The notes: generated by a model not told the origin, from the sequence alone. Counted from the first letter of the stretch, positions 8,405-16,850 are shown. The stretch is DNA of 64,000 nt from Nocardioides alkalitolerans DSM 16699 (GCF_000426525.1 NZ_KE384533.1:660562-724561), one strand, 5' to 3'. Numbers and translations: made by a program.

Positions 8405-8614
8405 GTGAAGATCTGGAAGCTGCTCGGCGTCGCCGGGCTGGCCGGAGTCGCCGCCGGCGGTGCCATCATCGCCCGCGACCAGCGCCAACGCGCACAGCTG
8501 ACCCCCGACGAGGTGCGCGAGCGGCTGCACCAGCGCCTCGCGGAGGCGGAGAAGGACGACGGCGCAGCGGCGGAGGCCGGGGACCGGGGACCGGGGACCG
8601 GCGACGTCGGCTGA
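8405..8614 (+). CDS. Tiny membrane-anchored protein
   Basis: A 69-residue protein with one N-terminal hydrophobic segment (about 4-22: WKLLGVAGLAGVAAGGAII), then a charged, probably helical tail (QLTPDEVRERLHQRLAEAE) and a low-complexity Gly-rich end coded by repeats of GGGACCG at 8579-8603. The GTG start is supported by a strong AGGAGG 7 nt upstream (8392-8397). I do not recognise a family. It is divergent from the papain-like gene with only 19 bp between starts, so the two probably share regulatory DNA. Confidence 0.7.
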   Translation: MKIWKLLGVAGLAGVAAGGAIIARDQRQRAQLTPDEVRERLHQRLAEAEKDDGAAAEAGDRGPGTGDVG

Positions 8615-8675
8615 CCCGCCCGACTGAGGCGCCGAGACGTCCGCGCTCCACCTCGCCGCGCGCGTCTGAGCCTGG

Positions 8676-8746
8676 CCCCGGGTAACGCGGTGTCCGGGTG
8701 GCTGCACACGCTCAAGGACACGCACCCGGACGCCACAGCACCGCGG
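8676..8746. repeat. Dispersed palindromic element, degenerate copy A
   Basis: The left arm (8676-8695) matches the arm of the intact copies at 55133 and 45271 in 19 of 20 positions, and the inner CTGCACACG block (8702-8710) is exact. The right half is decayed: ACCCGGAC and ACCGCG can still be recognised but no longer pair fully. It lies between two same-direction genes. Confidence 0.75.
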
Positions 8747-8792
8747 AAGTGGCGTCGGGCCGGGAACCCGGGTCGTACGACATCTCCAGAGA

Positions 8793-8806
8793 GTGACCTA
8801 GGTCAC
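8793..8806. promoter_or_regulatory. GlxR/CRP-like operator
   Basis: GTGACCTAGGTCAC is a perfect 14-bp palindrome, and with its next base it gives GTGA-N6-TCACA. It differs from the actinobacterial GlxR/CRP consensus TGTGAnnTAnnTCACA only at the outermost left base and keeps the central TA. It lies about 68 bp before the DUF2332 start. Confidence 0.55.
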
Positions 8807-8873
8807 ATCATGGTGGCCGCAAGGCATCCGCAAGGGGGGTCCGGGACCACCCGCCGCGTGCCATCCTGCGCAG

Positions 8874-9896
8874 ATGGAGGTCCGGGCCGGCGTCGTCGAG
8901 CAGTACAGCGACTTCGCGACGTACGCCCGCGCCGACTCCCCGTGCCTCGCCGCCTGGGCGACCGAGGTGGTCGACGATCCCGACGTCGTCGCCTGGCTCA
9001 GCGAGCTGCCCGCCCTCAAGCGCCAGCCCAACCTCGTCTTCGCGGCCGCGCGCTGGCACGGCGTGCCCGCTCCCGGACCGTACGCCGGGCTGCGCGAGGC
9101 GCTGCTCGCCGACGACCGCAGCGGCGGACCGATCCGGGAGACCATCCGCACCCGGCGCACCCAGACCAACGAGGTCGGCCGGCTCGCGACCCTGCTGCCC
9201 GCGTTCGCGCAGATCGCCGCCGAGGCCACGCGGCCGCTCGCGCTCCTGGAGGTGGGGGCGAGCGCCGGCCTCTGCCTCTACCCCGACCGCTACGAGTACG
9301 ACTGGCCGCCGGTGGCCGCGCTCGGCGGCTCCGGAGGACCGCGCCTGCGCTGCGTGGTCGACGGCCCCCTGCCCGAGCCGACGGCCTGCCCCGAGATCGC
9401 CTGGCGCGGCGGTGTCGACCTCAACCCGCTCGACGTCGCCGACCCCGACACCCTGGCGTGGCTGGAGACGCTCGTCTGGCCCGAGCACGACGACCGCCGC
9501 GCGCTCCTGACCGCGGCCGCCGAGGTCGTCGTCGCCGACCCGCCCACGCTGGTGCGCGGCGACCTGCTCGTGGAGCTGCCCGCGCTGGTCGACGTGGCGG
9601 CACGGCACGGCGAGGTCGTCGTGTTCCACAGCGCGGTCGTCGCCTACCTCGTCGCGGAGGAGCGGGCGGCGTACGACGAGATGGTGCGCGGCCTCGTCGC
9701 CGAGGGCCGCTGCCGGTGGGTGAGCAACGAGGGCCGCGGCGTGCTGCCGTCGGTGACGGCGACGCTGCCGACCGACCCGCTGCGCGGCGGGCCCGCCGTG
9801 CCCCCGGAGCACGAGGGCTCCTTCGTGCTCGGCATCGACGGCCGGGCCGTCGCCTGGACGCACCCGCACGGCCGCGCGATGACGTGGCTGGGGTGA
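8874..9896 (+). CDS. DUF2332 family protein
   Basis: A 340-residue protein matching the DUF2332 family, common in actinobacteria and of unknown function. Diagnostic blocks are TQTNEVGR at 96-103 (just before LLPAF), EVGASAGLCLYPDRY at 126-140, RGGVDLNPLD, and VVVFHSAVVAYL near the C-terminus. The EVGASAGL block resembles a nucleotide or SAM-binding glycine loop, so a Rossmann-like methyltransferase-derived fold is possible, but that is inference. A GlxR/CRP-like palindrome lies upstream and a CATCCT box sits 6 nt before the ATG. Confidence 0.85.
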   Translation: MEVRAGVVEQYSDFATYARADSPCLAAWATEVVDDPDVVAWLSELPALKRQPNLVFAAARWHGVPAPGPYAGLREALLADDRSGGPIRETIRTRRTQTNEVGRLATLLPAFAQIAAEATRPLALLEVGASAGLCLYPDRYEYDWPPVAALGGSGGPRLRCVVDGPLPEPTACPEIAWRGGVDLNPLDVADPDTLAWLETLVWPEHDDRRALLTAAAEVVVADPPTLVRGDLLVELPALVDVAARHGEVVVFHSAVVAYLVAEERAAYDEMVRGLVAEGRCRWVSNEGRGVLPSVTATLPTDPLRGGPAVPPEHEGSFVLGIDGRAVAWTHPHGRAMTWLG

Positions 9897-9936
9897 GCAG
9901 GCGTGCTGGACACCGGGAGGGTACGGGGGCTGCGGA

Positions 9937-9942
9937 TAGGGT
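9937..9942 (+). promoter_or_regulatory. Putative -10 box (TAGGGT) for the leaderless histidine kinase gene
   Basis: TAGGGT is followed by exactly 7 nt and GTG 9950, with no ribosome binding site. This is the main argument for starting the kinase at 9950 rather than at ATG 9998. Confidence 0.55.
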
Positions 9943-9949
9943 TCGCGAC

Positions 9950-12094
9950 GTGTCGTCGACCCGGGAGCGCGCCGCACGGCTCGTGGGAGCCACGGTGATG
10001 ACGCGCGAGTGGCGGGCGTTCTTCGTCGCGATGCTCGTGGCGGGCGGCCTCATCGTCCTCGCCGCGTTGGCGCTCGAGCTCCCGGACGCCGAGACCCGGG
10101 CCGCGGCCTCCTCGGTCGGCCTGCTCGTCTCGGGCCTCTCGGCCTTCGTCAGCTGCATGCTGCGGGCGCGCCGCACGGAGGGCAGGCGCCGCCGCACGTG
10201 GCTGCTGCTCTCGAGCGCGGCGACCGTCGCCGTCGCCGGCAACGTCTGGAGCGCCGTCACCAGCGACCCGTCGAGCCGGGTCAGCGACGTCACCATCGCC
10301 GTCGCGCTCGCCCTCTCGATCGCGGGGGTGCTGCACTTCCCGAACCTGCGTCGGCGCGGCTCCGAGCTGCTGGCCCTGGTGCTCGACGGCCTGATCGCCG
10401 GCTCGGCCGTGCTCATCATCGCCAGCTCGCTCATCTACGCCGAGCTGCTCGACGCCACCTCGGGCGGGTTCCTCGAGCAGGCCACGGTGCTGCTCATCCC
10501 CGTGCTCGACGTCGTGCTGGCGACCGTCGCGTCGATCCTGTTCCTGCGCTCGCGCCCGGCCGACCGGGCGGCGATGGCGTTCATCTCCGTCGGCTTCGTC
10601 ATGTATGCCCTGAGCGACCTCCACTACGCCGTGCGGGACGCACAGGCCGACTACGTCTTCGGCAGCTGGACCGACCTCGGCTGGATCGCCGGCTACCTCT
10701 TCATCGCCCTGGCCGCGTGGGCGCCCGACGGCGACGACGCACCCGAGACCGAGCGCCCCATGGCGTCCACCGGGGTGCGCGGGACGGTCGCGATCTTCCT
10801 CGTGCTCCTGGGCGCCGGCATCGTGCAGATCATGGCCGAGTCGGTGGCCGACGTGCAGACCACCCAGGCGCTGCTGTGGCTCGTGCTCATCGTCGCGGCC
10901 GGCCTGCGCCAGGTGCTGCTGAGCCGCGAGAACCTCATGCTGCGCCTCGGCCTCGAGCAGCAGGTCGCCAGCCAGACGGCCGACCTGCGCCTGCTGGTGC
11001 GCCAGACGAACGTGCTCATCGACAGCGTCGGCGACGGCATCTACGGGGTCGACGCCCAGGGCCGGCTCACGTTCGTCAGCCGCTCGGCGCGCGACATGCT
11101 CGGGCTCGACGACCACCACATCGGCGGCCTCCACGCGCACGACCTCTTCCACGCCCCGGGCCCGGACGGAGCGCCGTACCCGGTGACGGGCTGCTACATC
11201 ACCGAGGCCATCGAGTCCGGGACGCCGACGAACCCCGAGGACGACGTCTACGTCCGCACCGACGGCAGCCGCTTCGACGTCGAGATCACCGCCAGCCCGA
11301 TCGTCGACCCGGAGACCGACCGCGTGACGGGCGCCGTGGTCGTCTTCCGCGACGCCACCCAGCGGCGCGAGGTCGAACGGATGAAGGACCACTTTCTCTC
11401 CGTCGTGAGCCACGAGCTGCGCACCCCGCTCACGTCCATCCGGGGCAGCCTGGGGCTCATCGCCGGCGGCGCGGTCGGCGAGCTCGACCCGGCCGTCCAG
11501 CAGCTCGCGTCGATGGCGCTGGAGAGCTCGGAGCGCCTCGGCCGCCTCATCAACGACATCCTCGACGTCGAGCGGCTCGCGTCCGGCACGTTCGACCTGC
11601 AGCGCGCCCCCCACGAGGCGCGCACCCTCCTCGACGCCACCGTGAGCGAGCTGGTCGGGCTCGGGGAGAGCGGCGTGCGGATCGTCTGCACCGGCGCCGA
11701 GGGCGTCGTGATGACCGACGCCGACCGGTTCGCCCAGGTGATGACCAACCTCGTGGGCAACGCCGTGAAGTTCTCCGACGAGAACACCGTGGTCCGGCTC
11801 TCCGCCGACGTCGAGGGCACGGAGATCGTGTTCGCCGTGCGCGACGAGGGCCGCGGCATCCCGGCCGACAAGCTCGACGCCGTGTTCGAGCGGTTCCGCC
11901 AGGTCGACTCGTCCGACTCCCGGGTGCAGGGCGGCACCGGTCTCGGTCTCGCCATCACCCGCGAGATCGTCGAGCAGATGGGAGGCCGGATCTGGGCCGA
12001 GAGCGAGGTGGGCGTCGGCAGCACGTTCCGCTTCACCCTTCCTGTGGCGCGGATCGCATCGCCCGAGGCCGACCTCGACGGGGCCTTCGGCTGA
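9950..12094 (+). CDS. Membrane PAS sensor histidine kinase
   Basis: A 714-residue sensor. The first ~320 residues hold about nine hydrophobic segments (for example AFFVAMLVAGGLIVLAALAL, LLALVLDGLIAGSAVLIIA, VAIFLVLLGAGIVQIM), an unnamed multi-pass sensory region rather than a periplasmic domain. A short coiled coil (about 325-350) leads to a PAS domain (about 352-470; IDSVGDGIYGVDAQGRLTFV). HisKA has the phospho-acceptor H488 in VVSHELRTPLTSIRG, and the ATPase domain shows MTNLVGNAVKFSDE, DEGRGIP and GGTGLGLAI. The signal is unknown. The receiver gene at 13300 is its likely partner. Leaderless GTG start. Confidence 0.92.
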   Translation: MSSTRERAARLVGATVMTREWRAFFVAMLVAGGLIVLAALALELPDAETRAAASSVGLLVSGLSAFVSCMLRARRTEGRRRRTWLLLSSAATVAVAGNVWSAVTSDPSSRVSDVTIAVALALSIAGVLHFPNLRRRGSELLALVLDGLIAGSAVLIIASSLIYAELLDATSGGFLEQATVLLIPVLDVVLATVASILFLRSRPADRAAMAFISVGFVMYALSDLHYAVRDAQADYVFGSWTDLGWIAGYLFIALAAWAPDGDDAPETERPMASTGVRGTVAIFLVLLGAGIVQIMAESVADVQTTQALLWLVLIVAAGLRQVLLSRENLMLRLGLEQQVASQTADLRLLVRQTNVLIDSVGDGIYGVDAQGRLTFVSRSARDMLGLDDHHIGGLHAHDLFHAPGPDGAPYPVTGCYITEAIESGTPTNPEDDVYVRTDGSRFDVEITASPIVDPETDRVTGAVVVFRDATQRREVERMKDHFLSVVSHELRTPLTSIRGSLGLIAGGAVGELDPAVQQLASMALESSERLGRLINDILDVERLASGTFDLQRAPHEARTLLDATVSELVGLGESGVRIVCTGAEGVVMTDADRFAQVMTNLVGNAVKFSDENTVVRLSADVEGTEIVFAVRDEGRGIPADKLDAVFERFRQVDSSDSRVQGGTGLGLAITREIVEQMGGRIWAESEVGVGSTFRFTLPVARIASPEADLDGAFG

Positions 12095-12244
12095 TCTTGA
12101 GGTGCCCGTGCCAGGATGCGGCGTGGCGTGGGGGCCGTTCGGGGGTCGTCGACTGGTGTCGGCCGTCGAGCGCGACGCCGGAGAGCACCGACCGACCAAG
12201 ACCCGTCCGATGGAGGACCTGCCATTCCCTCGCCCGTACCGCCC

Positions 12245-12736
12245 GTGACGAACGGGCGGCTCGCCATCAGTGTCCGCACCGCGACGGGCAGTGGCCGGAC
12301 ACCGTTGTCCGCCTTCGACGACGCCCTGTTCGGCGCCGACGTCCACGACTTCAACCTCATCACGCTCTCGTCCGTCATCCCGCCGCGCACCGACGTGGTC
12401 GTGGGCGGCGGCGCCCTGCCGATGGTGCACGGCGACAAGCTGTACTGCGTGCTGTCGGTCGCCAACGCCGAGCTGCGGGGCGAGACCACCTGGGCCGGCA
12501 TCGGCTGGGTGTACGACGAGGAGGTCGGCGGCCTGTTCGTCGAGCACCACAGCGGCAGCGAGGAGTCGCTCCGCGAGCTCATCGACCTCAGCCTGGGCGA
12601 CATGGCCCGCCGCCGCGGCCGGTCGTTCGGCGAGGTGCACTACGCGCTCACGAGCGCCCACTGCGAGGACCTGCCGGTCTGCGCGCTGGCCGTCGCGACG
12701 TACGGCGTGGAGTCCTGGGACACCCTCCGTGGCTGA
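12245..12736 (+). CDS. Pyruvoyl-dependent arginine decarboxylase (PvlArgDC family)
   Basis: A 163-residue proenzyme of the PvlArgDC family, which converts L-arginine to agmatine, the first step of an arginine route to polyamines. Diagnostic features are ISVRTATGSGRTPLSAFDDAL near the N-terminus and NLITLSSVIPP, where self-cleavage between S42 and S43 would create the pyruvoyl group, plus the late HCEDLPVCALAVATYG block. The start is not certain: GTG 12245 gives the usual family length; an upstream ATG at 12116 would add 43 residues of arginine-rich, family-unlike sequence. It is unusual that it lies between a histidine kinase and a receiver gene. A related decarboxylase with another substrate is possible. 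Confidence 0.78.
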   Translation: MTNGRLAISVRTATGSGRTPLSAFDDALFGADVHDFNLITLSSVIPPRTDVVVGGGALPMVHGDKLYCVLSVANAELRGETTWAGIGWVYDEEVGGLFVEHHSGSEESLRELIDLSLGDMARRRGRSFGEVHYALTSAHCEDLPVCALAVATYGVESWDTLRG

Positions 12737-13289
12737 CACCGCCGCCGTCCCGACGTACGTCGTCGAGCGTCGCGACGTGCTCGCGCCCGAGCACCTCGAG
12801 GAGCTCTACGCGCTCTACGAGGCGGCCTTCGGCGGCCTGCGCACGCGTGCCGCGGCGAAGCACGTGCTCAGCCGCGAGGAGTTCGACGAGGAGATGTCGG
12901 ACCCGCGCATCGACAAGTACGTCGCCGTGGCCGAGGACGGCCAGATCCTCGGCCTCTCGACGTTCACCGGCGACCTGGCCGCGGTGCCGTGGATCAGCCC
13001 GGAGTACTACGCCCACCACTACCCGGAGCACACCGCGCGCCGGGCGGTCTACTACCTCGGCCTCACGATGGTGCGGCCGCAGTGGCAGCGCGGGGGCGTG
13101 TTCGAGGAGATGGTGGCCACGATCGTGCGCCGGCTGCGCGCCGAGAGCGCGGTCTGCGCCTGGGACATGTGCCGGTTCAACGTCGAGGTCACCGGGCTCA
13201 ACGACGCGATCGCGGGCATGCTGAACGCCAGCGGTGGCGCCGACATCTCCACGATCGACACCCAGACCTACGTCGCCGCACTGTTCTGA
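12729..13289 (+). CDS. GNAT-like protein of unknown substrate
   Basis: A 186-residue protein resembling the GNAT acetyltransferase fold: an N-terminal helix pair (LAPEHLEELYALYEAAFGGL), a beta strand KYVAVAEDGQILGLSTFTG, then YYLGLTMVRPQWQRGGVFEEMVATIVRRL, where the Q/RxxGxG/A acetyl-CoA loop is degenerate (QWQRGGVFEEM). Its GTG start overlaps the decarboxylase stop by 8 nt, so the two are coupled and may act on the same metabolite (acetylation of agmatine or a polyamine would fit, but is only inference). Eleven bases separate it from the response regulator gene. Confidence 0.55.
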   Translation: MADTAAVPTYVVERRDVLAPEHLEELYALYEAAFGGLRTRAAAKHVLSREEFDEEMSDPRIDKYVAVAEDGQILGLSTFTGDLAAVPWISPEYYAHHYPEHTARRAVYYLGLTMVRPQWQRGGVFEEMVATIVRRLRAESAVCAWDMCRFNVEVTGLNDAIAGMLNASGGADISTIDTQTYVAALF

Positions 13290-13299
13290 GGAGCACCAG

Positions 13300-13677
<378 letters not shown>

Positions 13678-13726
13678 CACCCGGTTTGACCCCCTCCCTC
13701 GCCCTCGACCTCGTCGGGGCCGGGAT

Positions 13727-13785
13727 GAGCGTGGCGGACGGAGGCGTCGGCACGGGCTTTCGGAGTGCATCGGTCCGCCACGCTC
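13727..13785. repeat. Long inverted repeat, 13-bp perfect arms
   Basis: GAGCGTGGCGGAC (13727-13739) pairs perfectly with 13773-13785 across a 33-nt loop that contains a further GCAC/GTGC pairing. It lies 50 bp after the receiver gene, in the convergent gap, before the terminator-like hairpin at 13809. Confidence 0.7.
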
Positions 13786-13808
13786 GGGGCCGAGCCCGGA
13801 GTGACCTG

Positions 13809-13838
13809 CTGCTGACCGAGCCGGTCGGGCCTCAGCAG
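13809..13838. terminator. Terminator-like hairpin between convergent genes
   Basis: CTGCTGACCGA pairs with TCGG plus TCAGCAG (three-base bulge) around a short loop. It lies between the receiver gene and the MDMPI-like gene and overlaps the latter's stop codon. No clear T-run. Confidence 0.45.
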
Positions 13839-14452
13839 CCGAGCGGGGGCCGGCCCAGGTAGGCCAGCAGGCGCTCGCCGTACGAGGCGTCGAGGGGTGG
13901 GGGCACGGCGGGGGCGAACCGGGCGCCGCGGCTGCGCGGCCCGACGGTGGTCACGGCCACCCGGAGCAGGGCGCCCGCGAGCGCCTCGGGAAGCGGCGGG
14001 GGGCGGTTCTCCCCGGCGCCTCGGGCGAGGGCGGCGGCGACGTCCCAGCCGTGCACCGTGACCTCGAGGGCGGCGGTCGCGACCAGCACGGGCGCCTCGA
14101 TCCAGTGCGAGCCGGTGCGCACGCGGGGGAGCGTCGGCCGCGACCACGACCCCAGCAGCGCGCAGGCCTTGGCGTGCAGCACCGGGACCCGTGCGACCGG
14201 GTGCTCCGGCAGGCGGGCCGACGCGAGCGGTACGACGAACCCGGCGGCCGCCTCGGCGAACGCGTCGAGGGCGTCCTCCATGTGGGCGAGCAGGGCGGCG
14301 AGGTCCCAGGCCGGGCACGGGGTCGGCAGCGACAGGTCGTCCGGCCCGACCTCGGCGAGCCGGGGCCCCGTCCAGGCCAGCGCGCGCTCCAGGAGGGCCA
14401 CCTCGGCGGGGACGCCGTACCCGGGATCGGCGCGCGCGGCGCCGGCGATCAC
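13832..14452 (-). CDS. MDMPI/TIGR03086-type DinB-fold protein
   Basis: A 206-residue protein of the mycothiol-dependent maleylpyruvate isomerase-like group (DinB four-helix fold). Visible signatures are LSLPTPCPAWDLAALLAHMEDAL, where the His of LAHMEDAL is a typical metal ligand, and EVTVHGWDVAAAL with a second His. Many members are uncharacterised mycothiol-linked enzymes. The GTG at 14452 overlaps the stop of the upstream sigma factor gene (GTGA), so it is coupled to it and is probably part of the sigma factor's operon and response. Confidence 0.8.
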   Translation of the reverse strand: MIAGAARADPGYGVPAEVALLERALAWTGPRLAEVGPDDLSLPTPCPAWDLAALLAHMEDALDAFAEAAAGFVVPLASARLPEHPVARVPVLHAKACALLGSWSRPTLPRVRTGSHWIEAPVLVATAALEVTVHGWDVAAALARGAGENRPPPLPEALAGALLRVAVTTVGPRSRGARFAPAVPPPLDASYGERLLAYLGRPPLGC

Positions 14453-15444
14453 GTCGTCCCGGCGGCCGCGGCCGGCACGTGGTCGGCCGGGAGGGTGGCC
14501 GGGAGGCCGAACTTCTCGAAGAGCCGCTGGTCGAAGAACGCGCTCACGTGCCGCACCCGGTCGCCGTCGAGGTCGAGCACCTGCAGGTGGAAGGGCTCGA
14601 AGTGGCCGGCCGGCGTGCGCATGTAGAGGCCGAACGCGGGGGCGCCGTTCGCGGTGGTCGCGACCATCGGCATGTCGTTCTCGCCGCCCGGGCACTTGGT
14701 GCCGATGAGCTCGCCGATGACGTCGGCGCCGACGTACCAGCCGGTGAAGGGCGGCATCTCCCAGCTGGCCTCGGTGGTGAGCAGCTCGACGATGGCGGTC
14801 ATGTCCTTGCGCCAGAAGGCCGCGACGTACCGCTCGAGCAGGCGCTTCTGCGCGGGGTTCAGGTCCTCCTCGACGGTCTCGTCGGTGAGGCCGCGCTCGC
14901 CCATCTGCGCGTGGGCGCGCTGGAGGGCGGAGTTCACGGCGGCGACGGTGGTGTCGAGCGCCTCCGCGACCTCCGCGGCGCTCCAGCGCAGCACGTCGCG
15001 CAGGATCAGCACGGCGCGCTGGCGGGCCGGCAGGTGCTGGAGGGCGGCGACGAACGCGAGCCGGATCGAGTCGCGCTCGGCCACCACGACGGCCGCGTCG
15101 GGCACGGGCTCGAGCCACGGGATCTCGGAGTTCGGGTCGAGCTCGCCGACGGTGGCGTCGGGGGTGCCCAGCCCGCTCGGCAGCGGCCGCTTCGGCTTGT
15201 TCTCGAGGTTGGTCAGGCAGACGTTGGTGGCGATCCGGTAGAGCCAGGTGCGCACCGACGAGCGGCCCTCGAAGCCGCGCGACGACTTCCACGCTCGCAG
15301 GAACGTCTCCTGCACCAGGTCCTCGGCCTCGTGGGTCGAGCCGCTCATGCGGTAGCAGTGCGCCAGCAGCTCGCGCCGGTAGCGCTCGGTGAGGGCCTGG
15401 AAGTCGTCCAGCTCGGGCTCGCTCTGGGTGTCGGTCGTGGTCAC
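14449..15444 (-). CDS. ECF sigma factor with C-terminal SnoaL-like domain (SigG-like)
   Basis: A 331-residue sigma-70 family factor. Region 2 is LLAHCYRMSGSTHEAEDLVQETFLRAW with WLYRIATNVCL; region 4 is LQHLPARQRAVLILRDVLRWSAAEVAEAL with TTVAAVNSALQRAHAQM. The remaining ~125 residues form a SnoaL/NTF2-like domain (LLERYVAAFWRKDMTAIVELL, MPPFTGWYVGADVI), as in the SigG/TIGR02960 group, where this extension regulates activity instead of an anti-sigma factor. I chose GTG 15444 over ATG 15486 because GAGGAG lies 8 nt upstream of it; the extra residues look unstructured. No anti-sigma gene is adjacent. Coupled to the MDMPI-like gene and divergent from a VOC gene. Confidence 0.88.
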   Translation of the reverse strand: MTTTDTQSEPELDDFQALTERYRRELLAHCYRMSGSTHEAEDLVQETFLRAWKSSRGFEGRSSVRTWLYRIATNVCLTNLENKPKRPLPSGLGTPDATVGELDPNSEIPWLEPVPDAAVVVAERDSIRLAFVAALQHLPARQRAVLILRDVLRWSAAEVAEALDTTVAAVNSALQRAHAQMGERGLTDETVEEDLNPAQKRLLERYVAAFWRKDMTAIVELLTTEASWEMPPFTGWYVGADVIGELIGTKCPGGENDMPMVATTANGAPAFGLYMRTPAGHFEPFHLQVLDLDGDRVRHVSAFFDQRLFEKFGLPATLPADHVPAAAAGTT

Positions 15445-15507
15445 CGGGGTGCTCCTCGCAGGCTGGTCGTCGCGGACCCCCATCATGACCCCGGAGGCGC
15501 CCGGAAA

Positions 15508-15529
15508 TCATCGGTCGCAGCGACGATGA
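15508..15529. promoter_or_regulatory. Near-perfect inverted repeat between the sigma factor and VOC genes
   Basis: TCATCG(G)TCGC-A-GCGACGATGA spans 22 bp in the divergent intergenic region, with one unpaired G in the left arm. It could be the operator or promoter element for both directions; no regulator is identified. Confidence 0.45.
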
Positions 15530-15601
15530 CTTTCGCGGGGCCGAGGTGTCTGACTCCTCGACGGACCGACCAGCGGCCCCCACCGACCGACGGAGACCAC
15601 C

Positions 15602-16039
15602 ATGAGCACCACCGCCGACGCCCCCTCCCCCGACCGGACGACCAGCACCCGGATGCTCTTCGTCAACCTCCCGGTGGCCGACCCCGCCGCGACGAAGACG
15701 TTCTGGAGCACGCTCGGGTTCTCCATCAACGAGGCGTTCTGCGACGCCAACGCCACCGCGGTGCAGCTCAACGAGCAGGCCGCCGTGATGTTCCTCGAGA
15801 CGTCCTTCTTCCACTCGTTCCACGGCACCACCACCCCGCCGAGCGGCACCGGGGGCCTCTACTGCGTCTCGGCCGCGAGCCGCGAGGACGTCGACGACCT
15901 CTGCCGGCGCGCCCTCGCCGCCGGTGGGTCCCCCGCGAGCGAGCCCGTCGACCACGGCGCCATGTACGGCTGGTCGTTCCGCGACCTCGACGGCCACCTC
16001 TGGGAGGTCATGTGGATGGACCCGGCCGCGATGGGCTGA
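15602..16039 (+). CDS. VOC (glyoxalase/bleomycin-resistance fold) family protein
   Basis: A 145-residue vicinal-oxygen-chelate protein. Two beta-alpha-beta modules can be seen: RMLFVNLPVADPAATKTFWSTLGF and the C-terminal GWSFRDLDGHLWEVMWMD with the conserved Glu in WEVMW. This is the subgroup often annotated as lactoylglutathione lyase-like; the natural substrate is unknown. ATG with GGAG upstream. It is divergent from the SigG-like operon and shares its intergenic region, so it may be a target of that sigma factor; SigG-type loci often include VOC genes. Confidence 0.85.
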   Translation: MSTTADAPSPDRTTSTRMLFVNLPVADPAATKTFWSTLGFSINEAFCDANATAVQLNEQAAVMFLETSFFHSFHGTTTPPSGTGGLYCVSAASREDVDDLCRRALAAGGSPASEPVDHGAMYGWSFRDLDGHLWEVMWMDPAAMG

Positions 16040-16105
16040 GGTCCTCCCGCCCGGCGTGCTGCACAGAACGGGCGAGACGGACGGGTGAGACGGCGTCCAA
16101 TCCGG

Positions 16106-16843
16106 TCAGCGACCGGCGCCGAACGCCCATACGACGAGCTCGGACCCGTCGTCGTGGGGTACGACGACCGACTCGCCCGCGTCCCGCAGCCGCCAGGCGT
16201 CGCCAGCACGGAGCGCCGGCGCTGCGGGCGTGAGGACTTCCGACGCCACCGCGCCGCGTGCGACGTACACGTGCAGCAGCGGGGCGTCCGGCAGCGCGAG
16301 CGGCACGCCGCGGCGCGGTCGCGCGACGTACAGGACCGCGTCGCGCACGCCGATCGGCAGCGCCACGTCGCCGCCCCGGCCGCCGGCCACCGGCGTGAAC
16401 CCGTCGGTGCTGATCTCCACCTCGGGGGCGCGTCGCGTGCGCGGTGCGAGGCCCGGCTCGTCGGGCCGCAGCCACACCTGGAGGAACCGCGTGGGGCCGG
16501 CCGCGGGGTCGACGAGCTCGCTGTGGCGGATGCCCGACCCGGCCGACGTCACCTGCACGGTGCCCGCGCCGAGGGTGGTCGAGGGCCGGTCCGGGTCGCC
16601 CGTGTCGGTGTGGGTCAGCGCCCCGTCGAGCACCCAGGTGACGATCTCGAGGTCGCTGTGCGGGTGGTCGGGGTAGCCGCCGCCCGGCGCCACGCGGTCG
16701 TCGTTGTGGCACACGAGGGGCCCGAACCCCAGGTTGGCGGGGTCGTAGTGCGGCCCGAAGGAGAACGCGTGCGCCGTCGACCGGTCGTCGGTCTCGGTGC
16801 GGGAGGCCGCCCCGCGTCGTACCTCGACCTGCTCCGCGTCCAT
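16106..16843 (-). CDS. Pirin family protein
   Basis: A 245-residue bicupin. The expected metal ligands are H60 and H62 (DHPHSDLEIVTWVLDG), H107 and E109 (GIRHSEL). Bacterial pirins bind iron, and some have quercetin 2,3-dioxygenase activity or act as redox regulators; the role here cannot be read. The start at ATG 16843 is supported by a TAGGTT box exactly 7 nt upstream and no ribosome binding site, hence leaderless. It reads in the same direction as fadH but has its own promoter. Confidence 0.88.
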   Translation of the reverse strand: MDAEQVEVRRGAASRTETDDRSTAHAFSFGPHYDPANLGFGPLVCHNDDRVAPGGGYPDHPHSDLEIVTWVLDGALTHTDTGDPDRPSTTLGAGTVQVTSAGSGIRHSELVDPAAGPTRFLQVWLRPDEPGLAPRTRRAPEVEISTDGFTPVAGGRGGDVALPIGVRDAVLYVARPRRGVPLALPDAPLLHVYVARGAVASEVLTPAAPALRAGDAWRLRDAGESVVVPHDDGSELVVWAFGAGR

Positions 16844-16850
16844 GGCGCCC

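Noticed and set aside
9644-12739. Antisense open frame of about 1030 codons opposite the histidine kinase
   Set aside because: No domain can be read in it, and the plus strand encodes a complete PAS histidine kinase with H488 and ATPase motifs.
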